Shown piece by piece: positions 17,235 to 26,704 of a DNA stretch of 64,000 nucleotides (its first letter is position 1; the number at the start of each line of letters is the position of its first letter). The position numbers and the translations under genes are program-made. Under the pieces are notes generated by a model. That model did no database searches, was not told the DNA's origin, and saw nothing but the letters and a program-made list of their open reading frames with translations. The DNA is taken from positions 62,001 through 126,000 of the forward strand of contig NZ_JBHSMA010000002.1 of NCBI RefSeq assembly GCF_042655385.1, written 5' to 3'. The stretch comes from Larkinella bovis. GTDB taxonomy: Bacteria; Bacteroidota; Bacteroidia; Cytophagales; Spirosomataceae.

Positions 17235-18788
17235 ATGAGTGGATTTAAAAAGTTAGCGAGCGATACGGCGCTGTACGGCATCAGTACCATTCTGGGACGG
17301 ATGCTCTACTGGCTCATGGTGCCGTTGCACACGCGAATTTTCGAGCGCACCGGCGAACTGGCCTCGAATGTGGAGCTATTTTCCTACATACCGGTTTTGC
17401 TGCTGGTTTATACCTTAAGTCTGGATACGGCTTTTTTCCGGTATGCGGCCCGGCAGAACGATAACCGGCAGCGGGTGTTCAACGAAACCCTGAGTATTGT
17501 CCTGATTCTGAGTCTGGGCGCGACGGCCCTGATTACGGTTTTATCCCCTCAGATTGCCAATTGGCTCGATTACCCCGGTCAGCAGACGTTTATTACCTGG
17601 GTCGCGATGATTGCCGCCACGGATGCCATTGTGTCGATTCCGTTTGCCCGGTTGCGGATCGAGAATAAAGCCCGGCAGTTTGTGAAAACCAAACTCATCA
17701 ACATTTCCCTCAATGTGGCGTTAAATGTCTTTTTCCTGGTCATCTGTCCGCAGATTTACAACGGCGACTACCTGCTTTTTCTCCAGCCCTTTGTCGATTT
17801 ATTCTACGACCCGTCCGTTGGTCCCGGTTATATTTTTCTGGCCAATCTGATCGCCAACCTGCTGTATTTCCCGCTCTTGTGGAAAGCGTTCGCTGGTTTC
17901 CGGCTTCAGGTCGATCGGGCGCAGGTAAAACTGCTGCTGGCGTATTCGTTTCCGTTGATGCTGACCACCCTGGCCGGTAACATCAATATGCTGACCGACC
18001 GCTGGTTTCTGCGGCCGCTGCTGCCGGAAGGGTTTTACCCGGGCCTGACGTCGGAAGATGCCCTCGGGATTTACGGAAACTGTTATAAGCTTTCCATCTT
18101 CATGGCGCTGGCGATTCAGTCATTCAAGTTTGCGGCTGACCCGTTCTTTTTCTCCCGGGCCGAAGACAAAAATGCACCCGGTTTGCTGGCGGAAGTCAAC
18201 AAATGGTTCATCATTGTCTGCGTCATCATCTGGGTCGGCATCAGCCTGAATCTGGACTGGATCGGTTTGTTTATTGGTAAAACCTACCGGCAGGGGTTGG
18301 GCATCGTGCCGATTCTGCTGCTGGCCAATCTGGTGCTGGGCGTATACTACAACATTGCTTTCTGGTTCAAACTAAGCGATAAAACCGCCTACGGAACGGC
18401 TATTACGGCCCTGGGCGCGGGGGTGACGGTCGGCCTGAACATTCTGCTGATTCCGCTTATGGGCTATATGGGCTGCGCCGTGGCTTATCTGGCCTCGAGT
18501 GTTGTGATGTGTGTTACGTGCTACCTGCTCGGGGAGAAACACTATCCGGTGCCGTATGATGTTCCTTCTGCCCTGATTTATGTATTCAGCGGGGGTGTCC
18601 TGATTTACCTGGCTTCCCAGATAGACATTTCGAGTCTCTGGATTTCCGTGCCGTATCACCTGGTGCTGTTTGCGCTGTTTCTTGGTGTGATGCTGGTAAT
18701 GGAGCGGAAAACGTTCGTACCGTTGCTGACCCGGATTCGGAACCGGGGCCGGGACAAGAGCCTGATGCAGGAATCAGGTAACGGGTAA
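17235..18788 (+). CDS. Polysaccharide flippase, Wzx/MATE-like
   Basis: The 517-residue polytopic protein has about 14 hydrophobic segments and the N-terminal FKKLASDTALYGISTILGR typical of oligosaccharide flippases of the MOP superfamily, which move lipid-linked sugar units across the inner membrane for O-antigen or capsule assembly. The C-terminal tail is basic (RIRNRGRDK). No glycosyltransferase genes flank it, so the substrate is unknown; gmd at 27.3 kb is the nearest sugar-precursor gene. The start at 17235 follows the promoter box by a few bases; an overlapping ATG at 17225 opens only seven codons. Its 3' end overlaps the convergent histidine kinase gene by 15 bases. Confidence 0.88.
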   Translation: MSGFKKLASDTALYGISTILGRMLYWLMVPLHTRIFERTGELASNVELFSYIPVLLLVYTLSLDTAFFRYAARQNDNRQRVFNETLSIVLILSLGATALITVLSPQIANWLDYPGQQTFITWVAMIAATDAIVSIPFARLRIENKARQFVKTKLINISLNVALNVFFLVICPQIYNGDYLLFLQPFVDLFYDPSVGPGYIFLANLIANLLYFPLLWKAFAGFRLQVDRAQVKLLLAYSFPLMLTTLAGNINMLTDRWFLRPLLPEGFYPGLTSEDALGIYGNCYKLSIFMALAIQSFKFAADPFFFSRAEDKNAPGLLAEVNKWFIIVCVIIWVGISLNLDWIGLFIGKTYRQGLGIVPILLLANLVLGVYYNIAFWFKLSDKTAYGTAITALGAGVTVGLNILLIPLMGYMGCAVAYLASSVVMCVTCYLLGEKHYPVPYDVPSALIYVFSGGVLIYLASQIDISSLWISVPYHLVLFALFLGVMLVMERKTFVPLLTRIRNRGRDKSLMQESGNG

Positions 18789-21038
18789 GGTGATGACAAA
18801 TTCCGTTCCGTTACCGGGCTGGCTGGTAACGGTCAACGTGCCATTGTGGCCTTTTGTAACGATGTCGTAACTCAGGGAAAGCCCCAGACCGGTGCCTTCG
18901 CCCGTCGGTTTCGTCGTAAAAAAGGGCTGAAATACTTTCTCTTGCACCAGGGCGGGCATGCCCATTCCGTTGTCGATCACCCGGATTTCGATCCGGCGAT
19001 CCCCAGCCTTCGTCTGAACCGAAACCACCGGTTTATACGGCTCTGATGCGGTTTTTTGCTTTTCCTGAACGGTGTAAAATGCGTTATTGAACAGGTTCAG
19101 CAACACGCGCCCCATTTCCTGCGGTACGATGTTTACCAAACCGATACGGGCATCAAAGTCGGTTATCAGCTCACAGTTAAACGTATTGTCTTTCGCCCGC
19201 AAGCCGTGGTAAGCCAGCCGCAGGTATTCATCGCACAGCCCGTTCAGATGGGTGGGTTGCCGCTCGCCCGCACTGGTGCGCGAATGGGCGAGCATACTCC
19301 GGACGATCTGGCTGGCGCGTCTGCCGTGGTGGCTGATTTTCTGGAGATTCTGTTTCAAATCGCCGAGCAGTTCCTGTTCCAGTTCGGTGTCACGATCCGG
19401 TTTTTGCCGCTCGTCTTCCAGTTCACTGACGAGTTCCGCGCTAACATCTGAAAAGTTGTTGACAAAGTTGAGCGGGTTCTGAATTTCGTGGGCAATGCCG
19501 GCGGTCAGTTCACCCAGCGAAGCGAGTTTCTCCTGTTGAATCAATTGATTCTGGGCGGCTTTTAATTCTTCGAGCGAGGTCTGCAACTGGGCCGTTCGTT
19601 CTTTTACCTGTTGTTCAAGACGTTCGTTCTGGCTGGCAATGATGCGGTTTCGCTCAATTTCGCGTTCTTTTTCGAGTTGTTCTTTCTCAATAGCCTGTTG
19701 CGCGACTCGTTTTCGGGCCAGGTTATACCGGTTGAACAGGGCGCCCGAAAATGAAATGATGAGCCAGGCAAAGCAGAAACCTTCCACGTAGGGCATCGCG
19801 GCCCGGAAGGATTGGGATAACTTAAGGCCAAAGTACCGACCGAAAAGGTGTGTGCTTAACGTGAAAAGCCAGTAGGAAAATAAAGGCAAGGTAGCCAGGA
19901 GCGCAAACCGTGCATCGCTCGATCCGCGCCGGATCTTTTTCACGACCGCAATCGTCGTCAGAATGTAAATCACCCGGATCAGGATTTCCATCCCAAACTG
20001 AAAGCCGTACGGGGATGAACCAGGAAAGCGAAATATAAAAAACTGAATAATATTAACCCCGAGCGATACAATCAGAAAAAAGGTAATGGCCAGATTAAGC
20101 CGTCGCAACTCCAAACGGGCCTGAATGAATTTTAGGATCGACTGGATGAAAAAGAAGAAGAATACAGTGAAGAAGAAGTTGCCGGCTAACTTGAAAAGAT
20201 AAGGCTGGTTGGGCAAAAAAGCCTGCTGGATCCCGTACTGGTTGCGGTCTAAGGTGAAGAATAACAGACAGATCGCAAAATAAAGGTAAACCGTGTCCCG
20301 GATCGACACGAAGATGAGCAGATTGTAGCAGACCGCCAGCAGAAGGATCCCGATCATGATCCCGTCGAAATAATCGAGCTTCCACCCTTTTTCGACCCAG
20401 GTCGATTGGTAGAAGGCATGGAACCGGTTTTGTTCGGTTTGGAATTGGGGTTGGACCTCACTCATCGCCGGATGCCAGTAGGCGGTTTCCAGGCGTTGGT
20501 AAAGGGTAAGCTGCTCGCCCGGTTTCAGGTGCAGGAACAGCCGGGCCCGCTCTTTGCTTCCATGGCGGTCCGAAATCTGATTTTCGGGCACCAGATCACC
20601 GGTTTTCTGGTGGTGCCAGCGCTGGGTACTGTCCTGCCAGTATAGATCCAGGTAACTGGCGTAGAAATTAAGGGAATACAGATCCAGCGCGTGAGGCAGC
20701 GAATTCCGGACCCGAAAACGTACCCAGCAGACATGGGCCGTGCGTTTAGGATCAGAAGGAGTGTCGTACCGGAAGTCGGGGCTGCGTCGGACCTGCTCAA
20801 AGGTGAGCTTTTGCGTCAGATCTTCCAGGACCTGGTAATGCGTGCTGTCGACCGTGATCCGGGCCGAATCGGTTTTGAATTCGAAAACCGGGGGCCAGGG
20901 CTGCTGGGCAAAACCGGTGGGAAGAAAAGCCAGCCAGCAGATCAGCAAGAACGCACCCTGAATAATGAACGATGAAAAAAAGCCGCCTGGCCACCTGACG
21001 TTGTTCGGAGTTACGGGTACATTCTTCATTGCGTTCAC
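18774..21038 (-). CDS. 7TMR-DISM sensor histidine kinase
   Basis: The 754-residue membrane kinase has a signal-like N-terminus, a periplasmic DISMED2-type beta domain (about 50-190), a seven-helix 7TMR-DISM region (about 215-420), a coiled coil (about 430-500, ending QVKERTAQLQTSLEELKAAQNQL), a HisKA dimerisation domain with IAHEIQNPLNFVNNFS holding the phosphorylated His, and an HATPase domain (N box NLFNNAFYTV, DNGMGMP, GEGTGLGLSLSYD). No response regulator follows. Its ATG overlaps the stop of the mlaF-like gene (four bases), so it is translated with the lipid transporter genes and may sense membrane state. The 3' end overlaps the flippase gene. Confidence 0.93.
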   Translation of the reverse strand: MNAMKNVPVTPNNVRWPGGFFSSFIIQGAFLLICWLAFLPTGFAQQPWPPVFEFKTDSARITVDSTHYQVLEDLTQKLTFEQVRRSPDFRYDTPSDPKRTAHVCWVRFRVRNSLPHALDLYSLNFYASYLDLYWQDSTQRWHHQKTGDLVPENQISDRHGSKERARLFLHLKPGEQLTLYQRLETAYWHPAMSEVQPQFQTEQNRFHAFYQSTWVEKGWKLDYFDGIMIGILLLAVCYNLLIFVSIRDTVYLYFAICLLFFTLDRNQYGIQQAFLPNQPYLFKLAGNFFFTVFFFFFIQSILKFIQARLELRRLNLAITFFLIVSLGVNIIQFFIFRFPGSSPYGFQFGMEILIRVIYILTTIAVVKKIRRGSSDARFALLATLPLFSYWLFTLSTHLFGRYFGLKLSQSFRAAMPYVEGFCFAWLIISFSGALFNRYNLARKRVAQQAIEKEQLEKEREIERNRIIASQNERLEQQVKERTAQLQTSLEELKAAQNQLIQQEKLASLGELTAGIAHEIQNPLNFVNNFSDVSAELVSELEDERQKPDRDTELEQELLGDLKQNLQKISHHGRRASQIVRSMLAHSRTSAGERQPTHLNGLCDEYLRLAYHGLRAKDNTFNCELITDFDARIGLVNIVPQEMGRVLLNLFNNAFYTVQEKQKTASEPYKPVVSVQTKAGDRRIEIRVIDNGMGMPALVQEKVFQPFFTTKPTGEGTGLGLSLSYDIVTKGHNGTLTVTSQPGNGTEFVITLPVT

Positions 21039-21781
21039 GCCTGGGTATCGCGCAACAACTTGTTCGCGTAAATAAACTCGTTCAGTTCCGGCACGTTCGA
21101 GTGGGTGATGGTAGCACTGGTGCCTTCCCAGAGCTTTTGGCCTTTATAGAGGAATAGAATCTTTTCGCCGATTTCAATCATCGAGTTCATATCGTGGGTG
21201 ATGACTACCGTAGTGATTTTAAACTCGTCGGTGATTTCCCGGATCAGTTCGTCGATTTTGATGGACGTCAGGGGGTCCAGGCCGGAATTGGGTTCGTCGC
21301 AGAACAGGTATTTGGGGTTCATGACGATGGCGCGGGCAATGCCGACGCGTTTTTTCATTCCCCCGCTGATTTCCGAGGGCATCCGGTCGGCGGCTGCTTC
21401 CAGCCCCACCCGTTGCAGACAAAACCGGGCCCGTTCCTTCTTCTCGGAGGAGGACATGTGGGTGAGCATGTCGAGCGGAAACTGAACATTTTCCAGGACG
21501 GTTTTGGAATCGAATAGGGCTCCCCCTTGGAACAAGACGCCCATTTCGCGCCGAATGGCTTTCTGGGTATCCTGGTCACCATTCAGAAAGTCGCGCCCGT
21601 TGTAGAGCACCTGACCTTCTTCCGGTTTGATCAGACCGATCATGCATTTGAGTAATACACTTTTGCCGGTGCCACTGCCCCCGATGATCAGGCTGGTATC
21701 GCCGGGTAGAAACGTCCCGGAAATGCCCGCCAGCACGGTCCGGCCGCCGAAGGTCTTCTGAATATTTTTGATTTCAATCAT
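21035..21781 (-). CDS. MlaF-type ABC transporter ATP-binding protein
   Basis: The 248-residue ATPase has Walker A GGSGTGKS, the LFQGGALFDSKTV segment that marks the Mla/Mce subfamily, signature SGGMKKR, Walker B YLFCDEPNSGLDP and the H-loop VITHDM. It should power an Mla-like system that moves phospholipids between inner and outer membranes. It lies 78 bases downstream of the MlaE-like permease on the same strand and overlaps the histidine kinase gene. The MlaD (MCE) substrate-binding gene is missing from this locus. Confidence 0.93.
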   Translation of the reverse strand: MIEIKNIQKTFGGRTVLAGISGTFLPGDTSLIIGGSGTGKSVLLKCMIGLIKPEEGQVLYNGRDFLNGDQDTQKAIRREMGVLFQGGALFDSKTVLENVQFPLDMLTHMSSSEKKERARFCLQRVGLEAAADRMPSEISGGMKKRVGIARAIVMNPKYLFCDEPNSGLDPLTSIKIDELIREITDEFKITTVVITHDMNSMIEIGEKILFLYKGQKLWEGTSATITHSNVPELNEFIYANKLLRDTQA

Positions 21782-21859
21782 GATGCTTGAACGGTTGCAC
21801 CAGGTTAATCCGGGAGCCTCCGATCTGCTCGGATTACCTCGGTGTAATGATCGATGAAC

Positions 21860-22672
21860 TCACAACAATAACTGCGCGAGTAAAAAATCCGCAGCCAGGA
21901 CGGCAATACAACTATTGGTTACGGCGGCTGTCGATGCCTGTCCGACTTCCAGCGCTCCCCCGGACGTGTAATACCCTTTGAATGACGAAATCGTGGAAAT
22001 CAGAAAGGCAAACACCACCGACTTGATGAGCGCAAAGGTGATGTTAAAGGGGTTGAAGTCGGAACGCAGGCCGTATATATATTCTTCCGATGTGATGAGT
22101 TTGGCCAGTGTTCCGGCAATATATCCGCCATAAATGGATAAAAAACCGGCCAGAATGACCAGCATCGGAAACGTGATCATGGCCGCCAGAACTTTGGGAA
22201 GAACCAGGTAGGAGGTGGAATTGATGCCCATCACTTCCAGGGCGTCGATTTGTTCCGTGATGCGCATGGTTCCTAGCCCTCCCGCAATGTTGGAGCCGAC
22301 TTTTCCCGATAGTACCACGCAGGTGATGGTAGGAGCCAGTTCAAGAACAGTCATGTCCCTGACAATGAGGGATATGATGTACGTTGGGACGAAAGGGCTC
22401 ACCATGTTGTAGGCCGTCTGAACGCAGGTTACGGCCCCGATGAAGGTCGAAACAATGGAAACGATGAAGACGGAGTTGATGCCGATTTGGATGCATTCGT
22501 CCAGAACCAGTCTGGTGTATACTCCTACTTTCTCGCGGTTCCGGAACAGGGCGCCTAAGAAGATAAAATAACGTCCAAGATAATGCATGAGCGCAAATAA
22601 CAATAAAACTACGGTAAAGATAGAACGGTTTTGTGCGTATCTTGCCAAAAACATTAAAGAGTCGATAGTCAT
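21860..22672 (-). CDS. MlaE-family ABC permease
   Basis: The 270-residue protein matches the MlaE/Mce permease family, the inner-membrane part of a phospholipid transport system. It contains several hydrophobic segments, the conserved EQIDALEVMGINSTSYLVLP region, and GGLGTMRITEQ before it, typical of the family cytoplasmic coupling helix. It is the first gene of the mlaE-mlaF-kinase unit and is divergent from the SDR gene. Without MlaD nearby, the direction of transport cannot be inferred. Confidence 0.92.
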   Translation of the reverse strand: MTIDSLMFLARYAQNRSIFTVVLLLFALMHYLGRYFIFLGALFRNREKVGVYTRLVLDECIQIGINSVFIVSIVSTFIGAVTCVQTAYNMVSPFVPTYIISLIVRDMTVLELAPTITCVVLSGKVGSNIAGGLGTMRITEQIDALEVMGINSTSYLVLPKVLAAMITFPMLVILAGFLSIYGGYIAGTLAKLITSEEYIYGLRSDFNPFNITFALIKSVVFAFLISTISSFKGYYTSGGALEVGQASTAAVTNSCIAVLAADFLLAQLLL

Positions 22673-22733
22673 TTAGGAACAATCCGGCGTATTTTATCCG
22701 ATTGGACAGGGGCTAATGACCGTTGGCGATTGT

Positions 22734-23474
22734 ATGAATCCATTATTGGTAGTCACGGGCGGTACGAAAGGGATCGGGCGAGCGGTGGTAGAGCGGTTTG
22801 CCGAGGGCGGTTTTGACGTCGTGGTATGCGCCCGCAACGAAGGCGATTTACGGCAGTTGAAACACGAAATCGAAGAATCGGTTTCGGAAGTGCTCGAAGG
22901 CTTTGAGGAGGCCATTATTCCGACCATTTTCCCGTTTGCGGCCGATCTGGCCGAACGTTCCGAAGTCAACCGGCTGGTTGCGTTCATTCGTTCGTTGGCC
23001 CGTCCGGTCAGCGCGCTGGTCAACAATGTGGGCATTTTTCAGCCGGGGCAAATCTACAACGAGCCGGAAGGAACGTTTGAGCTGACCATGAGCCTCAATG
23101 TTGCCAGTGTGTATTACCTGACCCGCGGGCTGATCGGTGACATGATGAAGCAACGGCAGGGGCACATTTTCATGATGGGTTCCACGGCCAGCATCAAGGC
23201 CTATCCCAACGGGGGCTCCTATTGCATTTCCAAATTTGCCCTGCTGGGACTGGCGAAAGAGCTGCGGGAGGAAATGAAACCGTATGGCGTCAAAGTAACG
23301 ACCCTGCTGCCCGGGGCGACGTATACCGACAGTTGGGCCGCCAGCGGCTTGCCCGAAACCCGGTTTATGCAGGCGGCTGATATCGCGGAAGTGATCTGGT
23401 CAGCCTATAACCTGTCGGCCGGCGCGGTGGTTGAGGAGATTCTGCTCCGACCGCAACTGGGTGATATCGAGTAG
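22734..23474 (+). CDS. SDR-family oxidoreductase
   Basis: A classical short-chain dehydrogenase of 246 residues (252 from an ATG at 22716). The Rossmann dinucleotide motif TGGTKGIG is at the N-terminus, NNVG sits in the middle, the catalytic Ser is in MMGSTAS, and the YCISKFA motif gives Tyr and Lys of the active site. The family reduces or oxidises carbonyl or hydroxyl groups with NAD(P)H; the substrate here is unknown. The start at 22734 (MNPLLVVTGG) is chosen because the motif normally begins within ten residues. It is a single gene before the ROK kinase. Confidence 0.9.
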   Translation: MNPLLVVTGGTKGIGRAVVERFAEGGFDVVVCARNEGDLRQLKHEIEESVSEVLEGFEEAIIPTIFPFAADLAERSEVNRLVAFIRSLARPVSALVNNVGIFQPGQIYNEPEGTFELTMSLNVASVYYLTRGLIGDMMKQRQGHIFMMGSTASIKAYPNGGSYCISKFALLGLAKELREEMKPYGVKVTTLLPGATYTDSWAASGLPETRFMQAADIAEVIWSAYNLSAGAVVEEILLRPQLGDIE

Positions 23475-23632
23475 CGATTTGAAAAAGGCGGCAATTGAAT
23501 ACCCTGGTGCACCATCCGGCCAGCCCGGCAATGTTCATATTTTGCTACTCATTAAAATCTAACTTCGTATCTTGCGGGCTCATCGATAAAGGATAAACGA
23601 GAAAGCATCATTTCTAACATAAAACTCCAGTA

Positions 23633-24547
23633 ATGGAATCGGTTCAATATTTGGGTATTGACGTCGGCGGTACGAATGTCAAAATGGGGATAGTCGACGC
23701 ACAGAGCGGTAATATTTCTAATTTCTATAGCCACGATACGGCCAGCTGGCGCGAATCGGGCCATTTTGTCGAACAGTTTGCCGACGCGATTGCGCTTCAA
23801 CTGTATGAACATAAAGAGATTCGGAAGGTCGGAATCGGGCTGCCCGGTATGATCAACCGGGAGCGCACCGTTCCCCTCGAAATCACCGCCATTCCCGAAT
23901 TGAACGGTGTACCACTGGTCGAAACGTTGACGAAGCGGTTTCCCGACGTGCAGTTTTTTCTGGAAAACGACGCTAATGCAGCCGCTCTGGGTGAATTCTA
24001 TTTTGCCGACGAGAAAATTGACGAAAACTACATTTTCATCACGCTCGGAACGGGCGTCGGTGGGGCGGCCATTATCAATAAAAAAGTGTTCTTAGGGGGC
24101 GACGGAAACGCCATGGAACCGGGTCACCTGCCTTCGCGCAACAACCGGGTGCTCGAGCGGAACATCGGTAAAAAAGAACTGCTGGACCTGGCCAACGACC
24201 GGCGGCAGGAATACACCGGTTCGACGCAGCTTGCTTCCGACGGCAGCATTTCAACCACCAGCCTGGTGGCGGCCGCTGCGGTCGGCGACAAACTGGCGCT
24301 CCAGATCTGGACGGAAGTAGGGGAGATGCTGGGCGACGGGCTGGTTTCGCTGATTCGCGTCCTTGATATCAAGCAAATCCTGATTGGGGGCGGTTTGTCT
24401 GCTTCGTACGATTACATTCTGCCGGCAGTCCAAAAACAACTCGATTTCTGGCTGACTCCTTATTATCAGAAAGGTCTGTCGCTCAAACGTGCCACCCTCG
24501 GCAACGATGCCGGGCTGCTGGGTGCGGCCTCGCTCTGTTTTGAGTAG
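23633..24547 (+). CDS. ROK-family sugar kinase (glucokinase-like)
   Basis: The 304-residue protein has the ASKHA phosphate motif IDVGGTNVKMG, the second motif LENDANAAALGE with the catalytic Asp, the LGTGVGGA adenosine loop, and a GGGLSA adenine loop, all ROK family features. It should phosphorylate glucose or a related hexose. The usual ROK zinc-binding cluster (CXCGXXGC) is absent; only MEPGHLPS remains, with SRNNRVLERN in its place. This is seen in some Bacteroidota ROK kinases but makes the exact substrate less certain. The gene stands alone and ends at a strong terminator. Confidence 0.9.
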   Translation: MESVQYLGIDVGGTNVKMGIVDAQSGNISNFYSHDTASWRESGHFVEQFADAIALQLYEHKEIRKVGIGLPGMINRERTVPLEITAIPELNGVPLVETLTKRFPDVQFFLENDANAAALGEFYFADEKIDENYIFITLGTGVGGAAIINKKVFLGGDGNAMEPGHLPSRNNRVLERNIGKKELLDLANDRRQEYTGSTQLASDGSISTTSLVAAAAVGDKLALQIWTEVGEMLGDGLVSLIRVLDIKQILIGGGLSASYDYILPAVQKQLDFWLTPYYQKGLSLKRATLGNDAGLLGAASLCFE

Positions 24548-24565
24548 TTGAATGCTGGATTTGGT

Positions 24566-24612
24566 AAAGGCTTCATTCAACACTCGGTGTTGGATGAAGC
24601 CTTTTTGTTTTA
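24566..24612 (+). terminator. Rho-independent terminator after the ROK kinase
   Basis: An 18-base arm (24566-24583) pairs at 17 of 18 positions with 24587-24604 around a three-base loop and is followed by TTTGTTTT. Confidence 0.9.
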
Positions 24613-24642
24613 AGGATTTCTACAGGCAGGGCCGCTAAACTG

Positions 24643-25539
24643 ATGGACGGGCAGAAAATACGACCGGGTCATAACCTGACAGACCGGCAACGCGGGCTTT
24701 TGCTGGGCCTGGTGGGCGTCATTTGTTTCAGTTTTACCGTTCCCATGACCAAGCTGACGCTGGGAAGTTTAAATCCCTGGCTCGTCAGTTTCGGACGAAT
24801 TGCTGGCGCCGGTCTGATTTCGCTGGTGATCCTGTATCAGCAGGGCAAGTTATTCCTGATTCGAAAACACTTCCGTACGCTGGTCGGGATTTCGTTTGGC
24901 GTCGGGCTGGGTTTTCCGGTTTTAATGACCGTTGCCATGTATTCAACCTCTTCGTCCCACGCGGGAATTGTGCTGGCGCTTTTGCCCCTGACTACGGCCC
25001 TTTTTGGGGCCCTGATCCACCGGGAAACGCACAAAACCGGGTTCTGGATTATTTCGGGGAGCGGTTGTCTGACGGTCCTGGGCTACGTTCTGTTTCGGGA
25101 GAAAGTAACGCTGCAAACGGCTGACCTGCTGCTGCTCGGTGCCACGGTTTCGGCGAGCCTTGGTTACGCGCTGGGAGCTCAACTGACGCGGCAGCTTTCG
25201 GGGCTGGACGTGATTTGTTGCGCGCTGGTGCTGGTTTTGCCAATCAGTATTCCGGCCGCTGTCGTTTCGTGGTTCTACCAGCCGCCATCAGGGTTGACAG
25301 CAAGTGCGTTGACAGGCATGGTTTACGTGACGCTGCTCAGCCAGCTCTTCGGTTTTGTTCCCTGGTATAAAGGGCTGGCGTTGGGCGGAGTGGCGCTGGT
25401 TTCCCAATTACAACTGTTGCAAACGTTCTTCACCCTGATCATTTCGGCCTGGCTGTTGAGCGAGTCGATCGGTTGGGTCGAATACGGTGTCGCCCTGCTG
25501 GTGATTGCGCAAATCTACCTGGCGAAAAAAGTGGCCTAA
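24643..25539 (+). CDS. EamA/DMT-family transporter
   Basis: The 298-residue membrane protein has about ten hydrophobic segments in two EamA repeats, typical of the drug/metabolite transporter superfamily; the VPMTKLTLGSLNPWLVSFGR and SSSHAGIVLALLPLTTALFGAL segments are characteristic of the first repeat, and the FGFVPWYKGLALGG part of the second. Substrates vary (amino acids, metabolites, drugs) and cannot be deduced. It converges with murB with only seven bases between the stops. Confidence 0.9.
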   Translation: MDGQKIRPGHNLTDRQRGLLLGLVGVICFSFTVPMTKLTLGSLNPWLVSFGRIAGAGLISLVILYQQGKLFLIRKHFRTLVGISFGVGLGFPVLMTVAMYSTSSSHAGIVLALLPLTTALFGALIHRETHKTGFWIISGSGCLTVLGYVLFREKVTLQTADLLLLGATVSASLGYALGAQLTRQLSGLDVICCALVLVLPISIPAAVVSWFYQPPSGLTASALTGMVYVTLLSQLFGFVPWYKGLALGGVALVSQLQLLQTFFTLIISAWLLSESIGWVEYGVALLVIAQIYLAKKVA

Positions 25540-25546
25540 GCGGTTT

Positions 25547-26572
25547 TTAGACAATATTCACTTCCGGGTTCAGCCGAATGCCGAACTTGTCGTCCACGGA
25601 CTGCTGAACTTTGTACGCCAGCTGGAGGATTTCGGAACCGGTAGCACCCCCGTGGTTGACCAGCACAAGCGCCTGCCGGGTATGAACGCCCGCATTACCG
25701 ATTCGTTTGCCTTTCCAGCCAGCCTGCTCGATGAGCCAGCCCGCCGGAACTTTCACGGTCAGGTCGCCGGTCGGATAGCCGGGCAGCGTCGGGTAGGCGG
25801 TTTTCAGGGTTTCGAACTGATCCTTGGAAATTTCCGGATTTTTGAAAAAGCTGCCCGCATTGCCAATGTCGGCCGGATTGGGCAATTTGCTCCGCCGAAT
25901 CCGGATCACCGCATCGCTGATGGCCTTGATACTCAGGTTATCCTCCGAAATCCCCATGGCAGTCAAAGTTTCCTGAATGGCTCCGTAAGACGTGTGAAAA
26001 ACCGGGTGTTTATCCAGCCGGAAGGTAACGCTGCTGATGAGGTATTTCCCTTTGGCTTCGTGTTTGAAAACACTTTCGCGGTAGCCAAACCGGCATTCGG
26101 CATGGGTGAAAACCCGGATCTCCCCCGTTTCGATGGCCACCGCTTCCAGATGATCGAAAACCTGCTCAATTTCAACGCCGTAGGCGCCGATGTTCTGCAT
26201 GGGAGCCGCCCCGGTGGTGCCCGGAATCAGCGAAAGATTTTCAATTCCGGCGTATCCGTGATGGACACAGTGCATTACCAGCTGGTGCCAGTTGACTCCC
26301 GCACCGGCTCTGACGTACACGTGCGCATCGTCTTCCCGAATGACCTCGATGCCTTCAATGGAGACCTTCACAACCAGCCCTTCAAAATCGCGTGTAAACA
26401 ACAAGTTACTGCCACCGCCCAGAATGAGCTTCGGAACGGCCAGGTATTCGGATAATTGAAAGAGCGTTTTTAATTGATCTTCGGAATCGATCTCCACCCA
26501 ATAGCGTGCTTTTGCGTCGATACCAAACGTATTATACGGTTTCAGCGATACGTGACTCTGAATATCTAACAT
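25547..26572 (-). CDS. murB: UDP-N-acetylenolpyruvoylglucosamine reductase
   Basis: The 341-residue flavoenzyme completes UDP-N-acetylmuramate for peptidoglycan. It has the FAD-binding GGGSNLLFT segment, the GAGVNWHQLV and NLSLIPGTTGAAPMQNIGAYGVE blocks (the usual IPGTVGAAPVQNIGAYG), the substrate Tyr-rich region CRFGYRESVFK (with the extended loop of type I MurB) and GSFFKNP with the catalytic Ser. The final EVNIV tail is the family end. It is divergent from the SPOR lipoprotein gene. Confidence 0.97.
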   Translation of the reverse strand: MLDIQSHVSLKPYNTFGIDAKARYWVEIDSEDQLKTLFQLSEYLAVPKLILGGGSNLLFTRDFEGLVVKVSIEGIEVIREDDAHVYVRAGAGVNWHQLVMHCVHHGYAGIENLSLIPGTTGAAPMQNIGAYGVEIEQVFDHLEAVAIETGEIRVFTHAECRFGYRESVFKHEAKGKYLISSVTFRLDKHPVFHTSYGAIQETLTAMGISEDNLSIKAISDAVIRIRRSKLPNPADIGNAGSFFKNPEISKDQFETLKTAYPTLPGYPTGDLTVKVPAGWLIEQAGWKGKRIGNAGVHTRQALVLVNHGGATGSEILQLAYKVQQSVDDKFGIRLNPEVNIV

Positions 26573-26663
26573 AGGTTAGCGTAATAAAGCTACCTCAAAG
26601 TAAGTAAAAAGATGGCAAAACGTTAGTATCTCGGCGGGAGTGCCCAACAAGATAGCGGCTAGA

Positions 26664-26694
26664 TTGTTGCATAACCAGATAGTTGCTACATTTG
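26664..26694 (+). promoter_or_regulatory. Promoter of the SPOR lipoprotein gene
   Basis: TACATTTG at 26687-26694 matches TAnnTTTG, and TTG at 26667-26669 lies 17 bases upstream (a second TTG at 26664 would give 20). This is the clearest Bacteroidota-type promoter in the window. The start codon at 26705 follows within about ten bases. Confidence 0.7.
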
Positions 26695-26704
26695 CAAAGC
26701 AGGC

